64,000 bases of DNA from Leishmania panamensis (lineage: Eukaryota > Euglenozoa > Kinetoplastea > Trypanosomatida > Trypanosomatidae). The position numbers and the translations under genes are program-made. The notes beneath the pieces are model-generated. The model worked only from the letters and a program-made list of their open reading frames with translations. It was not told the DNA's origin and made no database searches. This document shows positions 27,860 through 39,200 of this stretch, in pieces (positions within the stretch are counted from its first letter, which is position 1; every line of letters starts with the position of its first letter). The stretch lies in the NCBI RefSeq assembly GCF_000755165.1, contig NC_025877.1, positions 338,456 to 402,455 on the forward strand, in the 5' to 3' direction.

Positions 27860-30010
27860 CGAAAAAGTTGGAATCAGCGAGTGAGTGGCTCTTGAAGGCG
27901 CTGACTAGCGTGTTAAAGACAAGGAAACACAGAGGGCGACAGCGTCCAGCAGGTGCTCATGCCAAGAGGAAGAACGAGTGTGGCTGAGGGAGAGGAAAGC
28001 CGGCGAACAACGAGAGGAGAGGGCGGTCAGGGAGATGCCCTCCCTGCAGTTTTGTATTATCGAATCTGGTTGATCTTCGCCGCTTAAAGTGCCCCCCTTT
28101 TTTCCGTTTCTCTTTGGTATTGTTATTTTGTGCTGGTCAGCGCTGCGGTGGGCGTCGTTGGTGCCGTTGGTGATGTGGTCGCTGCTGCGTCGGGATTTTT
28201 GCTCCTCTCTGTGCCCCCCATTCTTTTTGTTGGTGTCGTTTGTGAGGGGGGCGTTCTGGGGAAGGGGCCAAGTGCTGGAACGTGGGGGCTGCCCTCTGTC
28301 GCCGCCGCCGGTCCCGCGGCAAAGCCCGTGGGCTGTGCGGGCGGCGGGCGCGGCGGCGGGGGGGGGGCGGAGCAAGCGGGATGCTGTAGAAAGCAGAGGG
28401 GCAAGCGTATGGCGAAGAAGGAGGTCAGAGCACGCTCCAACAGACAATGCGTTGGCGGGCACTAATGTGACTGTTTAGTGGATATCGGGTGGGGAGGGTA
28501 GTGAAGCTGAAAAGGTCGACTAAACCGCGGGATGGAGGTGGGGTGAAGTGAATCGTCATGCAATAGGAGAGAGGCGGAGGAGAAAGAGAGAGGGAGAGAG
28601 GGAGACTGCTGGCGTGCTTTCTTTGTGCGGGTGTGTATGCCTTACATCGCTTTTTATTCGCCTGTGCACGTGCGCATCCACCTCCTCTCCTTTTCTTCTT
28701 TCCCGTTCTCTCTCTCTCTCGGTGTTCTTGTGTGTGTGTGTGTGTGTTTTCCTCTTTCAGCGTCTATGTCTCCCGCTGGTGTTTAGGTGCTAAATGTGTC
28801 GCTCACTCCTTCTTGTATTGCAGAGGAGCAACGCACTCGAGGACGGAAGACAGGGTAAAACTAACATAAGAGGTCTCTCAGTGCTACACGAGTCCTTTCA
28901 TATTAGCCACGCACGCTGTTATGTTGTCAGTGCGCATGAGTGGGCGCATTCGTGTCAAGTAAGTAGGCGTGTGCGTCCGCGTTGTCTGTGTTGTTATTTT
29001 GCTGTGCTTGGCTTGCCTTCTGCACCCCAGAGTGTGTATGTGCGTATGTGTTCGGTTGGGATAAGTGCCTTTTAAAGTAGACTATGTTGAGTATACTTCG
29101 ACGTCTTCCCACGCCTCCGGCCCGTCTCCTCCCCCCCCTACCCTCCTGTTTGCCTGTCTTGTCTTTGGTACTTACCTTTCCGTCCTACGATCTGTTCATA
29201 TTCCTCACGGGAGAGGGAGGGGGTGGGGAGGGAAGGGGGGACGCAGAAAGTCATGCCTAAAGAAGACTGACCAACAGACATTCAGTGCGTTGGAGAGAAA
29301 GAGAGAGGCTTACACGTGAGGCGCATTTGTGTGTGTGTGTGAGGGGGGGCTCTCCGTGTTCTCTCTATTACCCTCTCTTTCGTGCTTCCTTCCCCCTCTC
29401 TTTTTTTCCCTCGTTGTCTACATAGTGTAACAGACGAACTTCTTCCCCATTGCTAAAAGTCACCACACATACACACGCTCACTCGAGGAAAGCGAAGACA
29501 CCTCTGACTGGACGAGAAGGTCGTCATGGCGTCAATGATGTCGAAGGGGGGGGGGGTGTTTCGACGGTGAAGCAGCGGCAGAGAATAGAATTCCATCGCT
29601 GGTTACCGTCGACAAGGTGTTGCTCTGATGATCTCGACAGTGGTGTCCTTCATCCCCAGACTCTGTTGTCAGTGAGGCAAGTAGGCATACAGGCTCACGC
29701 AAAGAAGATGCTCTTCCCTGCTCGCCATCCTGCTGACTGCGCCGCCTGGCTCTTCATGTTCACCTTGTGTCTATTATTCTATGTCTTGTATTCGCATCTT
29801 AGGTGACCGCACCCTCTGCCTCCACCTTCCCTCTCTTTACTCGTACTCTGAATTCTGCCCGCGCATTCACATGCACACATATGCCTAGAAATGGCGAGGA
29901 TCTGCCAAGAGTAACAGTCGTGCTGCTCTCCCTCCTGTCTACTGCTTTGCGTTGTTCTCTTCACAATAGTTTTGTGTTCACCCTGTCGTCTCACACTCTC
30001 TGCTTCTCGA
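27860..30010. other. Intergenic spacer, no gene seen
   Basis: About 2.1 kb, probably including the importin alpha 3' UTR. It contains a G-rich stretch at 28340-28375, (GT)n at 28730-28747 and 29328-29342, G11 near 29546-29557, and pyrimidine-rich 29350-29420. ORFs around 28089-28478 on both strands are GC-rich translations without family resemblance. Confidence 0.5.
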
Positions 30011-30033
30011 CCTTTTTCTCCCCCCTCCCCCAG
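30011..30033 (+). promoter_or_regulatory. Polypyrimidine tract and spliced-leader acceptor
   Basis: An uninterrupted 21-base C/T tract ends in CAG (30031-30033), 15 bases before the ATG at 30049. It supports that ATG as the start of the small downstream gene. Confidence 0.7.
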
Positions 30034-30048
30034 AAGAGCTTCTTAGGT

Positions 30049-30333
30049 ATGACGCACAGAATCCTCCACATTGTGCGCAAGGTGCGCACCTTCAGTTTCA
30101 CGGCGAACTACCGCAGCCACCCGTTTGCCTGGTACGGAGGCCTCTGCTGCGTGCTGTTCAGCTGGGCCAACTATGCCCAGTACAAGCGTCTTGCGCCAAT
30201 GTTTCCCAAGTATGAGCGCTACCTAACGGAGGAGGGTGGACGCATGTTGGAGGCGAAGCGGCAGGAGCTTGCGGAGGTGAGTCGGTACAACCACATGGTA
30301 GGGGCTATGCGAAGGGACCTCAGCGGCAAGTGA
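30049..30333 (+). CDS. Small single-membrane-span protein, probably mitochondrial, family not recognised
   Basis: This 94-residue protein has a basic N-terminus (THRILHIVRKVRTFSF) and one hydrophobic segment at about 26-43 (FAWYGGLCCVLFSWANY). A charged helical C-terminal half follows (YERYLTEEGGRMLEAKRQELAEVSRYN). This layout is common among small subunits of respiratory complexes and ATP synthase in the inner mitochondrial membrane, but I cannot name a family, so the location is inference. A strong trans-splice acceptor lies immediately upstream, and composition is clearly coding compared with the spacer. The frame extends upstream of 30049 to 29803 but that part is interrupted by the splice acceptor and was excluded. 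Confidence 0.75.
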   Translation: MTHRILHIVRKVRTFSFTANYRSHPFAWYGGLCCVLFSWANYAQYKRLAPMFPKYERYLTEEGGRMLEAKRQELAEVSRYNHMVGAMRRDLSGK

Positions 30334-31348
30334 TCCGCTGGAGCGTTCGTGTCACGAACCGGTGATTTTGTGCGTTGCAAGTGCACTTTAGTCTGTCGGG
30401 CACAATCAAGAAAAGAGCCGATCCGCCGAGGCAGCGGTTCTGCGAGTTGCTCCTGCTACGATGGCTTTGCCGCTGTGCAGTTGTCCCCATCCTACGAGGT
30501 TGTCGCTGCTGTTTTTTCTTTCTCTTTCCTTTGATGCCCCGCTGAGGGGGTGCAGAGAGAGAGAGGGGTGTGTGGGTGGGCGGGCTGTTGTTCGCCGAAG
30601 TTATATGTGGCGGCACGGATGCCAATGCCTTCTAGCCTTTTCGCACACAGAGAGGCGCGCTTGTAGTGTGTGTGTGTCTGTGGGGGGGGGGAGAAGGGGA
30701 GAGGTGGAGAGGGGGCGATTGGAGACACTCTCGCAACCTCCTTGATACACACAATCCGAGCCGTAGGGGGGGGGGGGGGGCTTCGCATTGCACAAAGAAG
30801 AGCTGGAAGAGAGTCGGGCACACACAAGTCATTGGAAAGGGCTTCTCCTGGTCCCCCCCTCCTCCCATACCCACCCAGCAAAGTTGTGTGGTATTAGTGT
30901 GGTGGTGATTGTGGAAAAGAACATGACTTTGTCCACCCCCTCCGTGGGCCCTCTCTCACAGTTTCTCCTTCATGCCTATCACACGTGGACACAAACGGGC
31001 GTGTGCTCCAGCGTTCTGCTGTTGTTCCGGGTAGAGAGCGAGGGACGAGATAGCCCATATGCTGTGCTTATCTCTTCCGCTTCGCCATTTGCTTCTTCTG
31101 CTCATTTTCTCACTTCCTCTCCTCCCTGTCTTGCCCCTTCTCCTTCCCAGGCACAGAGGCGAGGGGCTGAGCTGCACCATCATTGAGCTTCATACGCTGG
31201 CTGGCAGGGAGTCAAGCTAGAGTGCAGGAGGGAAGGGACGAGGAGGCACAACTCCTTTCTTGTGTGGTGTATAAAGGAAGCACACCGGCGCTTTCTCTCA
31301 TTCGAGGACGAGGTAACGCGCTTCAGGTACCTATATCCACTGGGAAGC
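30334..31348. other. Intergenic spacer with long G run, no gene seen
   Basis: Contains a G9 tract near 30681-30689, a long poly-G run at about 30764-30781, and C/T-rich 31078-31150 that could supply the acceptor for the next gene. No gene was seen. Confidence 0.5.
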
Positions 31349-31900
31349 ATGCAGATCATGTCGCTTCGAGAACTTGTCGTGCTCTTCGACACACAACTGC
31401 AGCAGCTGACTCTGTCATACCTCGCAGGCGGGTTCTTCGCGCTGCAAACGACAGTTGTGTCCATCGCCACTCTGGTAGTGTGCAGCTCTCTTGCTCTCGC
31501 CACCAGCAGCGGCGCCGGTAGCTCCGCAGTGCTCTTCACTCAAACCCCGCTTCTCTTCACGAGCTTCACATCATTTGTCTCCCTCTCGGTGCTCACGTTA
31601 ATGATATTGACGCTGTTCTACCGGGTGGTGGGTGGGCGCTTTCTCTACTCACCTCGAGAGACTCGGTACGTGGTGGACTGGATCCTCGACACCATCTCTC
31701 GGCCCGCTATGGAGGAAACCGTGCGCCTACTGCTTTCGCCGAACAAGCGCCGTGAGCGCTGCATATTCTTCACGGGTCTGTGTCTCGTCGGCGAGGTCGG
31801 CAAATTACTTTCGTTTTGGACTCTCTGCACGTTGGTGTCGATGGTCTGGTGTGGATGGAGCGTGCGGCGTACGTGGTACCAGTACCAGTGGGCGGGTTAG
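31349..31900 (+). CDS. Multi-span membrane protein, unrecognised, C-terminus abuts a SIDER
   Basis: This 183-residue protein starts at the first ATG of the frame (31349; a second ATG lies at 31358). It has hydrophobic segments at about 23-50 (LAGGFFALQTTVVSIATLVVCSSLALA), 65-90 (FTSFTSFVSLSVLTLMILTLFY) and 142-165 (CIFFTGLCLVGEVGKLLSFWTLCTLVSMVW). A basic loop (LLLSPNKRRERC) lies between the last two. The family is not recognised. The stop TAG (31898-31900) coincides with the first base of SIDER copy B, whose shared sequence begins GTTGTTATTCTCC at 31900. The stop codon may therefore have been created by the insertion and the protein may be shorter than its orthologues. Confidence is good that this was a gene; less so that its present C-terminus is original. 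Confidence 0.7.
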   Translation: MQIMSLRELVVLFDTQLQQLTLSYLAGGFFALQTTVVSIATLVVCSSLALATSSGAGSSAVLFTQTPLLFTSFTSFVSLSVLTLMILTLFYRVVGGRFLYSPRETRYVVDWILDTISRPAMEETVRLLLSPNKRRERCIFFTGLCLVGEVGKLLSFWTLCTLVSMVWCGWSVRRTWYQYQWAG

Positions 31901-32497
31901 TTGTTATTCTCCTTTCCCTGGTCCCTGACGACGGCGGGGAGGGGGAGAGGAGGACACACTTCAGTGCGTGCTATCCCAGGGGGCTCAGTACACCACTCCG
32001 GGTGGGGAGGCCGTGCACCCCCTCCCCCCCGCTCGCCCTGCCAATACCGCGCCACCCCTGGTGGGGACCGGGCCAAGTGCCTGTGACGCGGAGAGGTCAG
32101 GGCGATTCACCGACACGGCTGTCCGCGGCCAGGTCCCTGGACGGCGTGGCGTCGGAGCATCCTGCACCAGTGAGCACGTTTGTGTCGCCCACATGATGGG
32201 CAGGGTGTCGGCGTGACTCGAGCGTACCCCACCCCGACGGGGATGCACCGGGTTGGCGACCGGCCTAGTGGGTGCGGCTGCGCGGGGGCTTGAGATGCGT
32301 GGCGTGGGCAGCGTCTGCGGCAGGGGCCGTGCACCGATGGCGGAGTTGGCGCATTGCTGTAGCATGCGTCTCGGACTGCCGTGCGCCAGGCGATGTGCCT
32401 GCGGCAGACCGGCGCACGTGGGGGGGAGGGTGAGGGGGGACGGTGGAGCGGCGTTTGACCGCATGTGCTGTATATGGCAGAGAGTGGGCACGTTGAG
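31900..32497 (+). mobile_element. SIDER-type retroposon, copy B
   Basis: Nearly identical to copies A and C over about 580 bases, from GTTGTTATTCTCCTTTCCCTG to TATATGGCAGAGAGTGGGC. Against A I see one internal substitution plus a one-base difference at the left junction (GTTGTTGATT versus GTTGTTATT). Against C there is a one-base difference in a G run near 32420. It begins at the last base of the upstream stop codon and ends about 515 bases before the NOM1-like start, in the transcription direction. No target-site duplication is obvious. Confidence 0.8.
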
Positions 32498-33013
32498 GAA
32501 AGAATTCGATCACATGGAGGGGACACATCTCTCTGTGTACTTTCGCCGGTGTGCGTCTGTCTTCTGCGCTTCAGCAGCGGTTATTGTGCGACGCTGCTGC
32601 ACACCTTCTTTTCATCTCACCTCAGCTTCTTTGCCGACCTACCCACAGCACGCCTCTTCGCCTCACTGCGTCCTTTATTCCTGACTTAGCGGCCACGCAA
32701 ACGTCAGCAGAGCACCACTTGATACGTGCATTTCAAAGTTGTGTGTGAAGCGTCGCTCTTCTCAAGTATAATCGACGCTCATTCTCTCACTACGTTCTCG
32801 CCTCTTTCCTTCTACCTGCGGAGCCATACACCCTTCCCTTACCTCCTCTCCTCAACGCCACGCTCACCAAAACAAACGCGTTGCCAGACTTTGGTCTCTC
32901 TCTCTTTCTCTGTGGGTGTGCGTCTATTGCACAGCTTTTCTCACCAACGCGTTTTTTTCTCCTAATTTCACTCCTGCCTTGCGCAGGTCGTTCTTTCCTC
33001 TGCGTGAGTGCCC
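32498..33013. other. Spacer and 5' region of the NOM1-like gene
   Basis: Pyrimidine-rich tracts at 32800-32860 and 32893-32912 and the segment ending CGCAG at 32987 are candidate splice-acceptor regions for the gene starting at 33014. No gene was seen. Confidence 0.5.
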
Positions 33014-35707
33014 ATGCGCCGTGGCGTGGGTCAGTTCAACCAGGCCTACGGTCGCGGTAATTGCAGCAGGCGAGAGGATCAGCGATGTGGCAGCTACAAC
33101 GATCGCGGTGGTCGTGGTCGATCCTTTAGGCCGGATTCCTCTTCTAGTAGTCGCTATGATTCGCCCCACCAGCAACAGCACGGCAGCTACGGCCACTACG
33201 GTAGCGGCGCGTCGCGGTCGTGTTCTGCGTTGGATGCTGATTCAGTCGCGGACCGTCAGCGTGACCGCAAGGCGCGGCGCCGGCAGGAGCGGCAAGAGAA
33301 GAAGCAGTTGCGCATTGAAAGACACGAGCAATGGACTCAGAAATCTCAGAAAGCTCGGCAGGAGGCCCGGAATAGCAGGGCGGCTGACCAGATTCACCAG
33401 CAGCGGAAACGTCTGCGAGCAGAGCGAGCCCTCACGTCAACAGCAGCCGAGAGAAACGGCAAGCGACATAAGGGCGAGCAGGCATTAAAGGAAAAGAGCG
33501 AGAAGTGTGTTCGAGCGACAGCTAGTGACTGCATGGAAGGAGGACCTGCCACCAGCCTCAAAGCAGACACGTGTAAGCCCAGCACAGGTGTTCTCGCTGC
33601 TGCGACTGCGGTCTCTCCCGCTACCTCGCTGGCGGAAATGACGCCAGTCCCTGCTGAGGTAACCGAAACGGTGCGGCGCCTTGTGAATAAGTTGACAGCG
33701 GCGAACGTGGTCGACCTTACGAGGGAGTTAAGCGATTACATGCTGTCACCGGGGGTGTCTCCTGTGAGTGTGGTGAAAGGGCTCGTTCAGCAGATAGAAC
33801 GTCTCTGCCTCCTGGAGGCGGGACCGCTCAGCACGACTGGCACGCTGCCATTTGCCGGACTACTTCGAGGGATGCAGCTACTGCACGGAATCCAGCTCGG
33901 CTCCGAGCTGGTTGAACGCATTAGCTTTTCTTTGAAGGCGCAGCTCGCCGCTGCGGAAGAGGCAGCTGCAGGCAACACGCTTATGGTGCTTGCACAGCTG
34001 TATCTTCTCTATGGCGTGGACGTGGTGTTTGTCACGTCTCTGCTTCGAACGCTGCTTCGCCAGGGGACGCGTCTCTTGGGCCACGGCGACGATGGTGGCG
34101 CAACGACGTCCATGGACTCTTCTTCCTCCTCTCCAACCTCGGCTTCTGCGGCAGCGGCGCAAGCCGTTTGCGCGGCCGCGTGCGGTCTGGCATTGATGCG
34201 CGCGTGTGGTGAGAAGCTCCTTAAGGAGAGTCCCGCCGAACTGGAGGCGTCCTTGCAGGAGGCACGGCGCGCGTCTGCTCAGATGCGCAACATCACCGGC
34301 ATGGCTCGATTTTCTGCGCTGGTGGAGGTGATGGGCGACATTGCTGCTGGTCGCACCCGCAAGGCTCGCCGCACGACTACCGAGGAGGCCGCCCCTGTGG
34401 AAGCCATGCTGGAGGACCTCTGTTTGCTACTACCGGGCCAAGAGAGAGCCATCTCGACGCAGCGCCGCACGATGAAGCGACTGGTACTGACGACGAATAT
34501 CATGTCGGGGCTGACGTGGGAGCAGGTGACATCTTCAGCAAAGCCACCGCGGTGGTACATACCGGGGGTAATGATGACTGGCGCAGCGAGCGACAGGGAG
34601 GAGGATGACAAGGCTGCTGCGGCGACCGCTGGGAAGCGCTCTTGCATTGTGCCGGAGAGCAAGGAGAGCAGGCACAGCCGTGAGATTTCCGCGTTGCAAC
34701 CCTCAGTATGGACTGCAGCCGACGAGAGTGAGCAGGTGGAGGAGATGGACGAGGCAGAGCTGAAACGCGAGCGGATTGCGCGCATGCGGACGGAGGAGAA
34801 GGCCTTGAGTGGTCAGCGCCTCAACACCGAACACAAGCGCGAAATTTTCAGGTGCATCGCCACTGCCACTGACGACCTGGAGTGCTTCACGATGCTCATG
34901 TATCGTGACCCTGGCTACACGCGCTTCCACGACGCGTGCGCGGTGCTGCTACAGTGTGCTTACCAGGAGCGCAAGTACAACCCTTACTACGCGCAGGTGC
35001 TCATGCGCTTCTGCAGTGCGAAGCCGGCGTGCGTGAAGACACTCCAGTTCGCCATCTGGGACTGCTTCAAGTCCATCCGAATCGAAAGCACCGACGTCGT
35101 TGGCTACTTCAACTTCGCGTGCTGCATCGCGGACTTGATGCAGCACGGCGTGTACAATCTCAGCCTGCTTCGCGGCCTCGATCTGGAGAACACGAACAAG
35201 ACGATTGGCCTCTTCGCGCGAATGCTGCTGCTGCGGTTGATTTTCCAGCTGCCAGCGTTGCGTCTGACGCAACTCTTCTTCGGCGGAGACGGTTGCACCG
35301 CTCACGACCTGCAGGTGGACACGAGCGCGCTGCGCCGACTTCTGACAAAGTTCATGTCGCTCTACTTCATCGACGAGAACGCCTCGAAGCGGTGGCTGCC
35401 CAGCTTTTACGAGGTCGTCGCTGCAGGCACCAGCTTTGATGTTTCTGCTGCCCCTGAGCCGCAGACTGCACCTGCCTCGCGCAACGGTGCGGCACCAACG
35501 GCCGACGCAGACAAGAAGGCTGCAAAGGTGCTGGCACTTCAGCTCAATACCGGTTGCTCACCTTCGACGCTGTTGACCAATGCATCGGCGCCGTTCCGCA
35601 CTGCGCTCTCAGCATCCAAGTCAGCCTCCTCGGCCGAGGCAATGTTTGACGAGTTCATGAAACGCGTCCAGGTGGCCTACAGGGCGCTCAGGCAGGGTAT
35701 CGTATGA
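33014..35707 (+). CDS. NOM1/Sgd1-like nucleolar protein with MIF4G and MA3 domains
   Basis: Sgd1/NOM1 proteins act in small-subunit ribosome biogenesis in the nucleolus. In this 897-residue protein, residues 1-170 are Arg/Gly/Ser-rich and then strongly basic (QRDRKARRRQERQEKKQLRIERHE), typical of nucleolar proteins. A MIF4G-type helical domain spans about 217-440 (ETVRRLVNKLTAANV ... LRGMQLLHG ... LLYGVDVVFVTSLLRTLL). The MA3 domain at about 600-725 is the best-conserved part: RLNTEHKREIFRCIATATDD, then CAYQERKYNPYYAQVLMRFC and LQFAIWDCFKSI, matching the NOM1 segments with QEKxYNPFYA and FQFSIWDxF. The acidic and Lys-rich linker (SEQVEEMDEAELKRERIARM) precedes it. The length is close to human NOM1 (860). 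The start is the first ATG; the preceding GTG was not used. Confidence 0.88.
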   Translation: MRRGVGQFNQAYGRGNCSRREDQRCGSYNDRGGRGRSFRPDSSSSSRYDSPHQQQHGSYGHYGSGASRSCSALDADSVADRQRDRKARRRQERQEKKQLRIERHEQWTQKSQKARQEARNSRAADQIHQQRKRLRAERALTSTAAERNGKRHKGEQALKEKSEKCVRATASDCMEGGPATSLKADTCKPSTGVLAAATAVSPATSLAEMTPVPAEVTETVRRLVNKLTAANVVDLTRELSDYMLSPGVSPVSVVKGLVQQIERLCLLEAGPLSTTGTLPFAGLLRGMQLLHGIQLGSELVERISFSLKAQLAAAEEAAAGNTLMVLAQLYLLYGVDVVFVTSLLRTLLRQGTRLLGHGDDGGATTSMDSSSSSPTSASAAAAQAVCAAACGLALMRACGEKLLKESPAELEASLQEARRASAQMRNITGMARFSALVEVMGDIAAGRTRKARRTTTEEAAPVEAMLEDLCLLLPGQERAISTQRRTMKRLVLTTNIMSGLTWEQVTSSAKPPRWYIPGVMMTGAASDREEDDKAAAATAGKRSCIVPESKESRHSREISALQPSVWTAADESEQVEEMDEAELKRERIARMRTEEKALSGQRLNTEHKREIFRCIATATDDLECFTMLMYRDPGYTRFHDACAVLLQCAYQERKYNPYYAQVLMRFCSAKPACVKTLQFAIWDCFKSIRIESTDVVGYFNFACCIADLMQHGVYNLSLLRGLDLENTNKTIGLFARMLLLRLIFQLPALRLTQLFFGGDGCTAHDLQVDTSALRRLLTKFMSLYFIDENASKRWLPSFYEVVAAGTSFDVSAAPEPQTAPASRNGAAPTADADKKAAKVLALQLNTGCSPSTLLTNASAPFRTALSASKSASSAEAMFDEFMKRVQVAYRALRQGIV

Positions 35708-36213
35708 GTGTGGCCAACGTGAGCGAGGTTTGTTCTTCGAGCGTAATCCACACGAGTAAGCTAAGGTGCAAGTTTCTTTTTCCATTGTCTCGCACGCTGT
35801 CCAGGTATTGCGCTGTCGCCTCCGATCTTTTCTCAGGTTGTCGTGCTTGTACCCTGGTGCCTCCCTTCACAGCATCGTCGGCGAATAGCTGCCTATTCGC
35901 TCTCTCCCTCTCCCCAGCTATGTGTCTCTGCATAGCTCGTCATCGGCGTGCGTGCACTTCCGCTGTGCACTAGCACAGTCCGGCTCGGCAATGCCGCTAC
36001 GCATGTACGCGGCGTTTGAGTGGCAGCAAAAAGGGCGTATGCTGAGTGTCGGGTGTCCCGACGCCTATTCATTACAATCCTCCTCACTCTCTCACGCATC
36101 TCTTTTCTTCTTGCTCTCCGATTGCCGCTGCTCCCTCCTTACTGCAGTGCCATACACGTACATCGACCTCGTCCTCTCCTCCGCACATAGGCACAGGTAC
36201 GAAGCCGGCGTCG
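35708..36213. other. Short spacer with candidate splice acceptor
   Basis: A C/T-rich tract at 36168-36182 followed by AG at 36189-36190 and 36195-36196 precedes the ATG at 36214. No gene was seen. Confidence 0.5.
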
Positions 36214-39200
36214 ATGGACGCCGAGGTGGCACTCACTTTCGTGTTTCACCCAAGCACCGATATATGGACAAGCGAGGCGCACCTTCGTGTGAATGTGGAG
36301 GCAGTCGGCGGTCACGATGGGAGCGCGCACTGTGATGCAGCAGGGCGAGCGCTCGGGGGCTGTGCTGCGCTCTCGTCATCAGCGGCTTCCTCATGCACGT
36401 TGCTCATCTACGTCTCCCGCCATCACACTCTGCGCCGGGTCTTTGTGCAAGAGGAGGATGACGCTACCGAAAGCTTTACAGATGAGGTTCCTGGTGCAAC
36501 TGCTGTTTTGTCATCGTCTTCGGACGCCATGCTTGGCTTGTCTTGCAAAGGCTCCCGGCTGTCGCGCTGCATCGAGGTGCAGCACTACAGCTGGGAGCCT
36601 TGCCGTCGACCGATTCGTCACCACTCTACCAGCGACAGGGAGGCAGCGGCGCTGGCTATGTCATCCGACAGTCGCCGTCGACCGTCTCGAGGAGAGAAGG
36701 TGATTGCACTGACGCACCGCCACGGAGAGACAGAGACGACCTCTGTTGGAGCCGGCACCTCGCCGTCCTCCCATCCGCACGTCTTTTCCAGCAGCAGCAC
36801 TGCCTTCCCCGAGGGCATGCTGGACGACGAGGAGGACGAGGACGGTGGTGGCGGCGGCAGACTCGTGCTGCAGTTCGACTCCTCGTCGTCACCGCCACCG
36901 TCGTCGCCTCTTTCAGCCCTTCGCTCGGAGGTGGCAGTGGATGACATCGCACCCCTTTCATCCACTAATGGTGTGAAGGGGGTCAAGAAGGCCGTGACGG
37001 TGGAGGCGACACCAAGCGCAGAGATCCTCTCTGCTCATGTTGGAGCGACCGCAGCACCACGTATCTCAGACGCGGCTACAGCAGCATCGACAAACGCGAC
37101 ATTAAACAAGACCGCTACGGAGAACGTCGAGGGGAGCGTCAGCAATGCTCCGCGCCGCCTGCTGCTTCTTCGCCCAGGCACCGACGGCGCGCCCTGCTCG
37201 CTTTCTACACCTTCTTCCATGGGAGTGCAGCCAGGGGTGCCGCTCTCAGCGACCTTGGACAGCTCACGAGGCGGCCGCGTCCTCAACATAAACACCGTAA
37301 CCTCGGCAAAGACAGATGCCTTGTCAGCGGTACGGATACAAGAGGCGCCGCGTACAGCGTTGCCACCCTCCCTAGTCGCCCCCACGACCAGGGCAACGGA
37401 AGCGAAAAAACGCGCCCCCAACGTAGCAGCAGCGGTGCCGCCGACAACTTTTATTCGGACTTCCGCGGCCTCAGGTGCTCCTGAGCGTCGTGAGTGGCAG
37501 CCGTTTCTTCTCTCTTTCGCGTACCCAAGTGGCTTGACGAGTGCTACGTCTACGGCGCAGCAGGCACAGCCGCTGCCGTCCGCTCCGACTGCTATGACGG
37601 GCCGCCGTGCCGTCGTCGCTGTACACTTGGAGTTTACTGCCGTCACGTTTGGGGAGATCTCCTCCGACGCTGACACCGCCTTACCAGTCGCGCCCTGCTC
37701 ACGTGGGAGTGTTGCATCGTGCGGCTGGGCGCGGCAGTGTCGCTCTCGAAGCATCCTTTCGCCAGTCGTATACTCACACGACACCGCACGCAGAACATCA
37801 CATGGCTACTCAATCATCGTAGGGGATGCGTCCTGGCAGTCTTGCTGCCTGATGTGTCCACAGGTGGCGGCGGTGCTACCCGAAGATAATGATTGCTGTT
37901 GTGGCACGACATGTGAATCAGCCGTTAATAGTGGTACTGGCGAAGTGCGCGCTGGCCCGCTGCTGGATGTGTGGGTGCGTGCCGTGTCGGGGCGGCAGCT
38001 CTCGGCACAGCAGAGGAGGCGCTGCCACCGGGACACTTTCCCTTCCTCGATGGAGGAATGTATGCCGAACAATCAGCCCCAGCCCCAGCATGGGTCTGTC
38101 AAACTGGAGGGTGCTATGAAGGACGAGGGTGTATGCCGAGTGCCTGCAGCGTCGTTGTTATCGTCTGAGCCGTCGCAGCCGCTGTTCACGGCCGTCTTCA
38201 CGGCATCGTGGCTCTCCCAGCTGTGCTGCGTCTTCACTCCACCTAGCATTGCAGTGTCACCCTGCCGGCATCCGCACACGGGCGACGCGCTGTGGCCTCG
38301 ACGAGCGAGGCGCTCCCTGTGGCCATCATCACGCTCATCAAGTTTGCTGTGGGTCGCAACACAGGTGACGCAGGACTGCGTCGTGACTCATCCGCGCTGC
38401 CTCACCGACTCTACGTCTGCTCAACGTCTTTGTTCAAGTGAGGTGAAGGGAGAGGTGCGGTACTGGTGGCTGCGGAGCGACCCCCGCCAGAGTGACGTGC
38501 TGCACTGGTATTTCTGCCGCGTTTTGGCCTGCTGGGCAAGCGCCACCGCCGCGCCGCTTGCAACGTCTTCATCACATTCGTGCACGTCGCGGTGCGTGGC
38601 GAATGGTGCTGTGGAAGGCTCCTCTCTTCTTGACATCATCGTTACGAAGGCCAACCCGCCCACCCTGAGCTTGCGTGGTGGCGCTGTAGGCACTACGTCT
38701 TCTGTGCTGGTGGCAGCTGAGACGCTTCATGCAGCAGCGCTGGAGGCCGAGGACGCGGAGGAGGCGCCGTCAACCGCGACTGCCGCTCCACCTGTAGCTG
38801 CAGCTGGAAGACGAAGACCCTCTCCTTCGGCGCTGCGAGCCCGCGTTGCCATCACTGCTGCTGTGCTGCAGCACCTAATGTGGGGTGCAGTGGCGAGGTT
38901 GAGTACGAGTTGCACGGGCGAGACGTCGAGGACCGGTGGCGCGGAGTGGACAGAGGTGAGCAATTCTGAGCGAAGACAATCGACGCCGCTGCCACCGCAG
39001 GAGCAGCACGTCGCGCACTTGGAGGGAATGACTTCGCGTCTTGTGTGCGCCGCGCGAGTGCTGGCAGTGCACTGGGTGTGTGGCAGTCCGTCTCTCCTGC
39101 GCAGCACCCCCGCATCACTGATGGACTTTCTTGCAGAGGAGCGGCTGCTACTGTCCTCCGTTTTGCCTGTGGGGCGTTTGCTGAACAGCATGCGTGCCAG

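Noticed and set aside
28089..28478. Overlapping ORFs of 105-185 residues downstream of importin alpha
   Set aside because: Both strands read as Arg/Pro/Gly-rich low complexity with no start context or family match; treated as 3' UTR.
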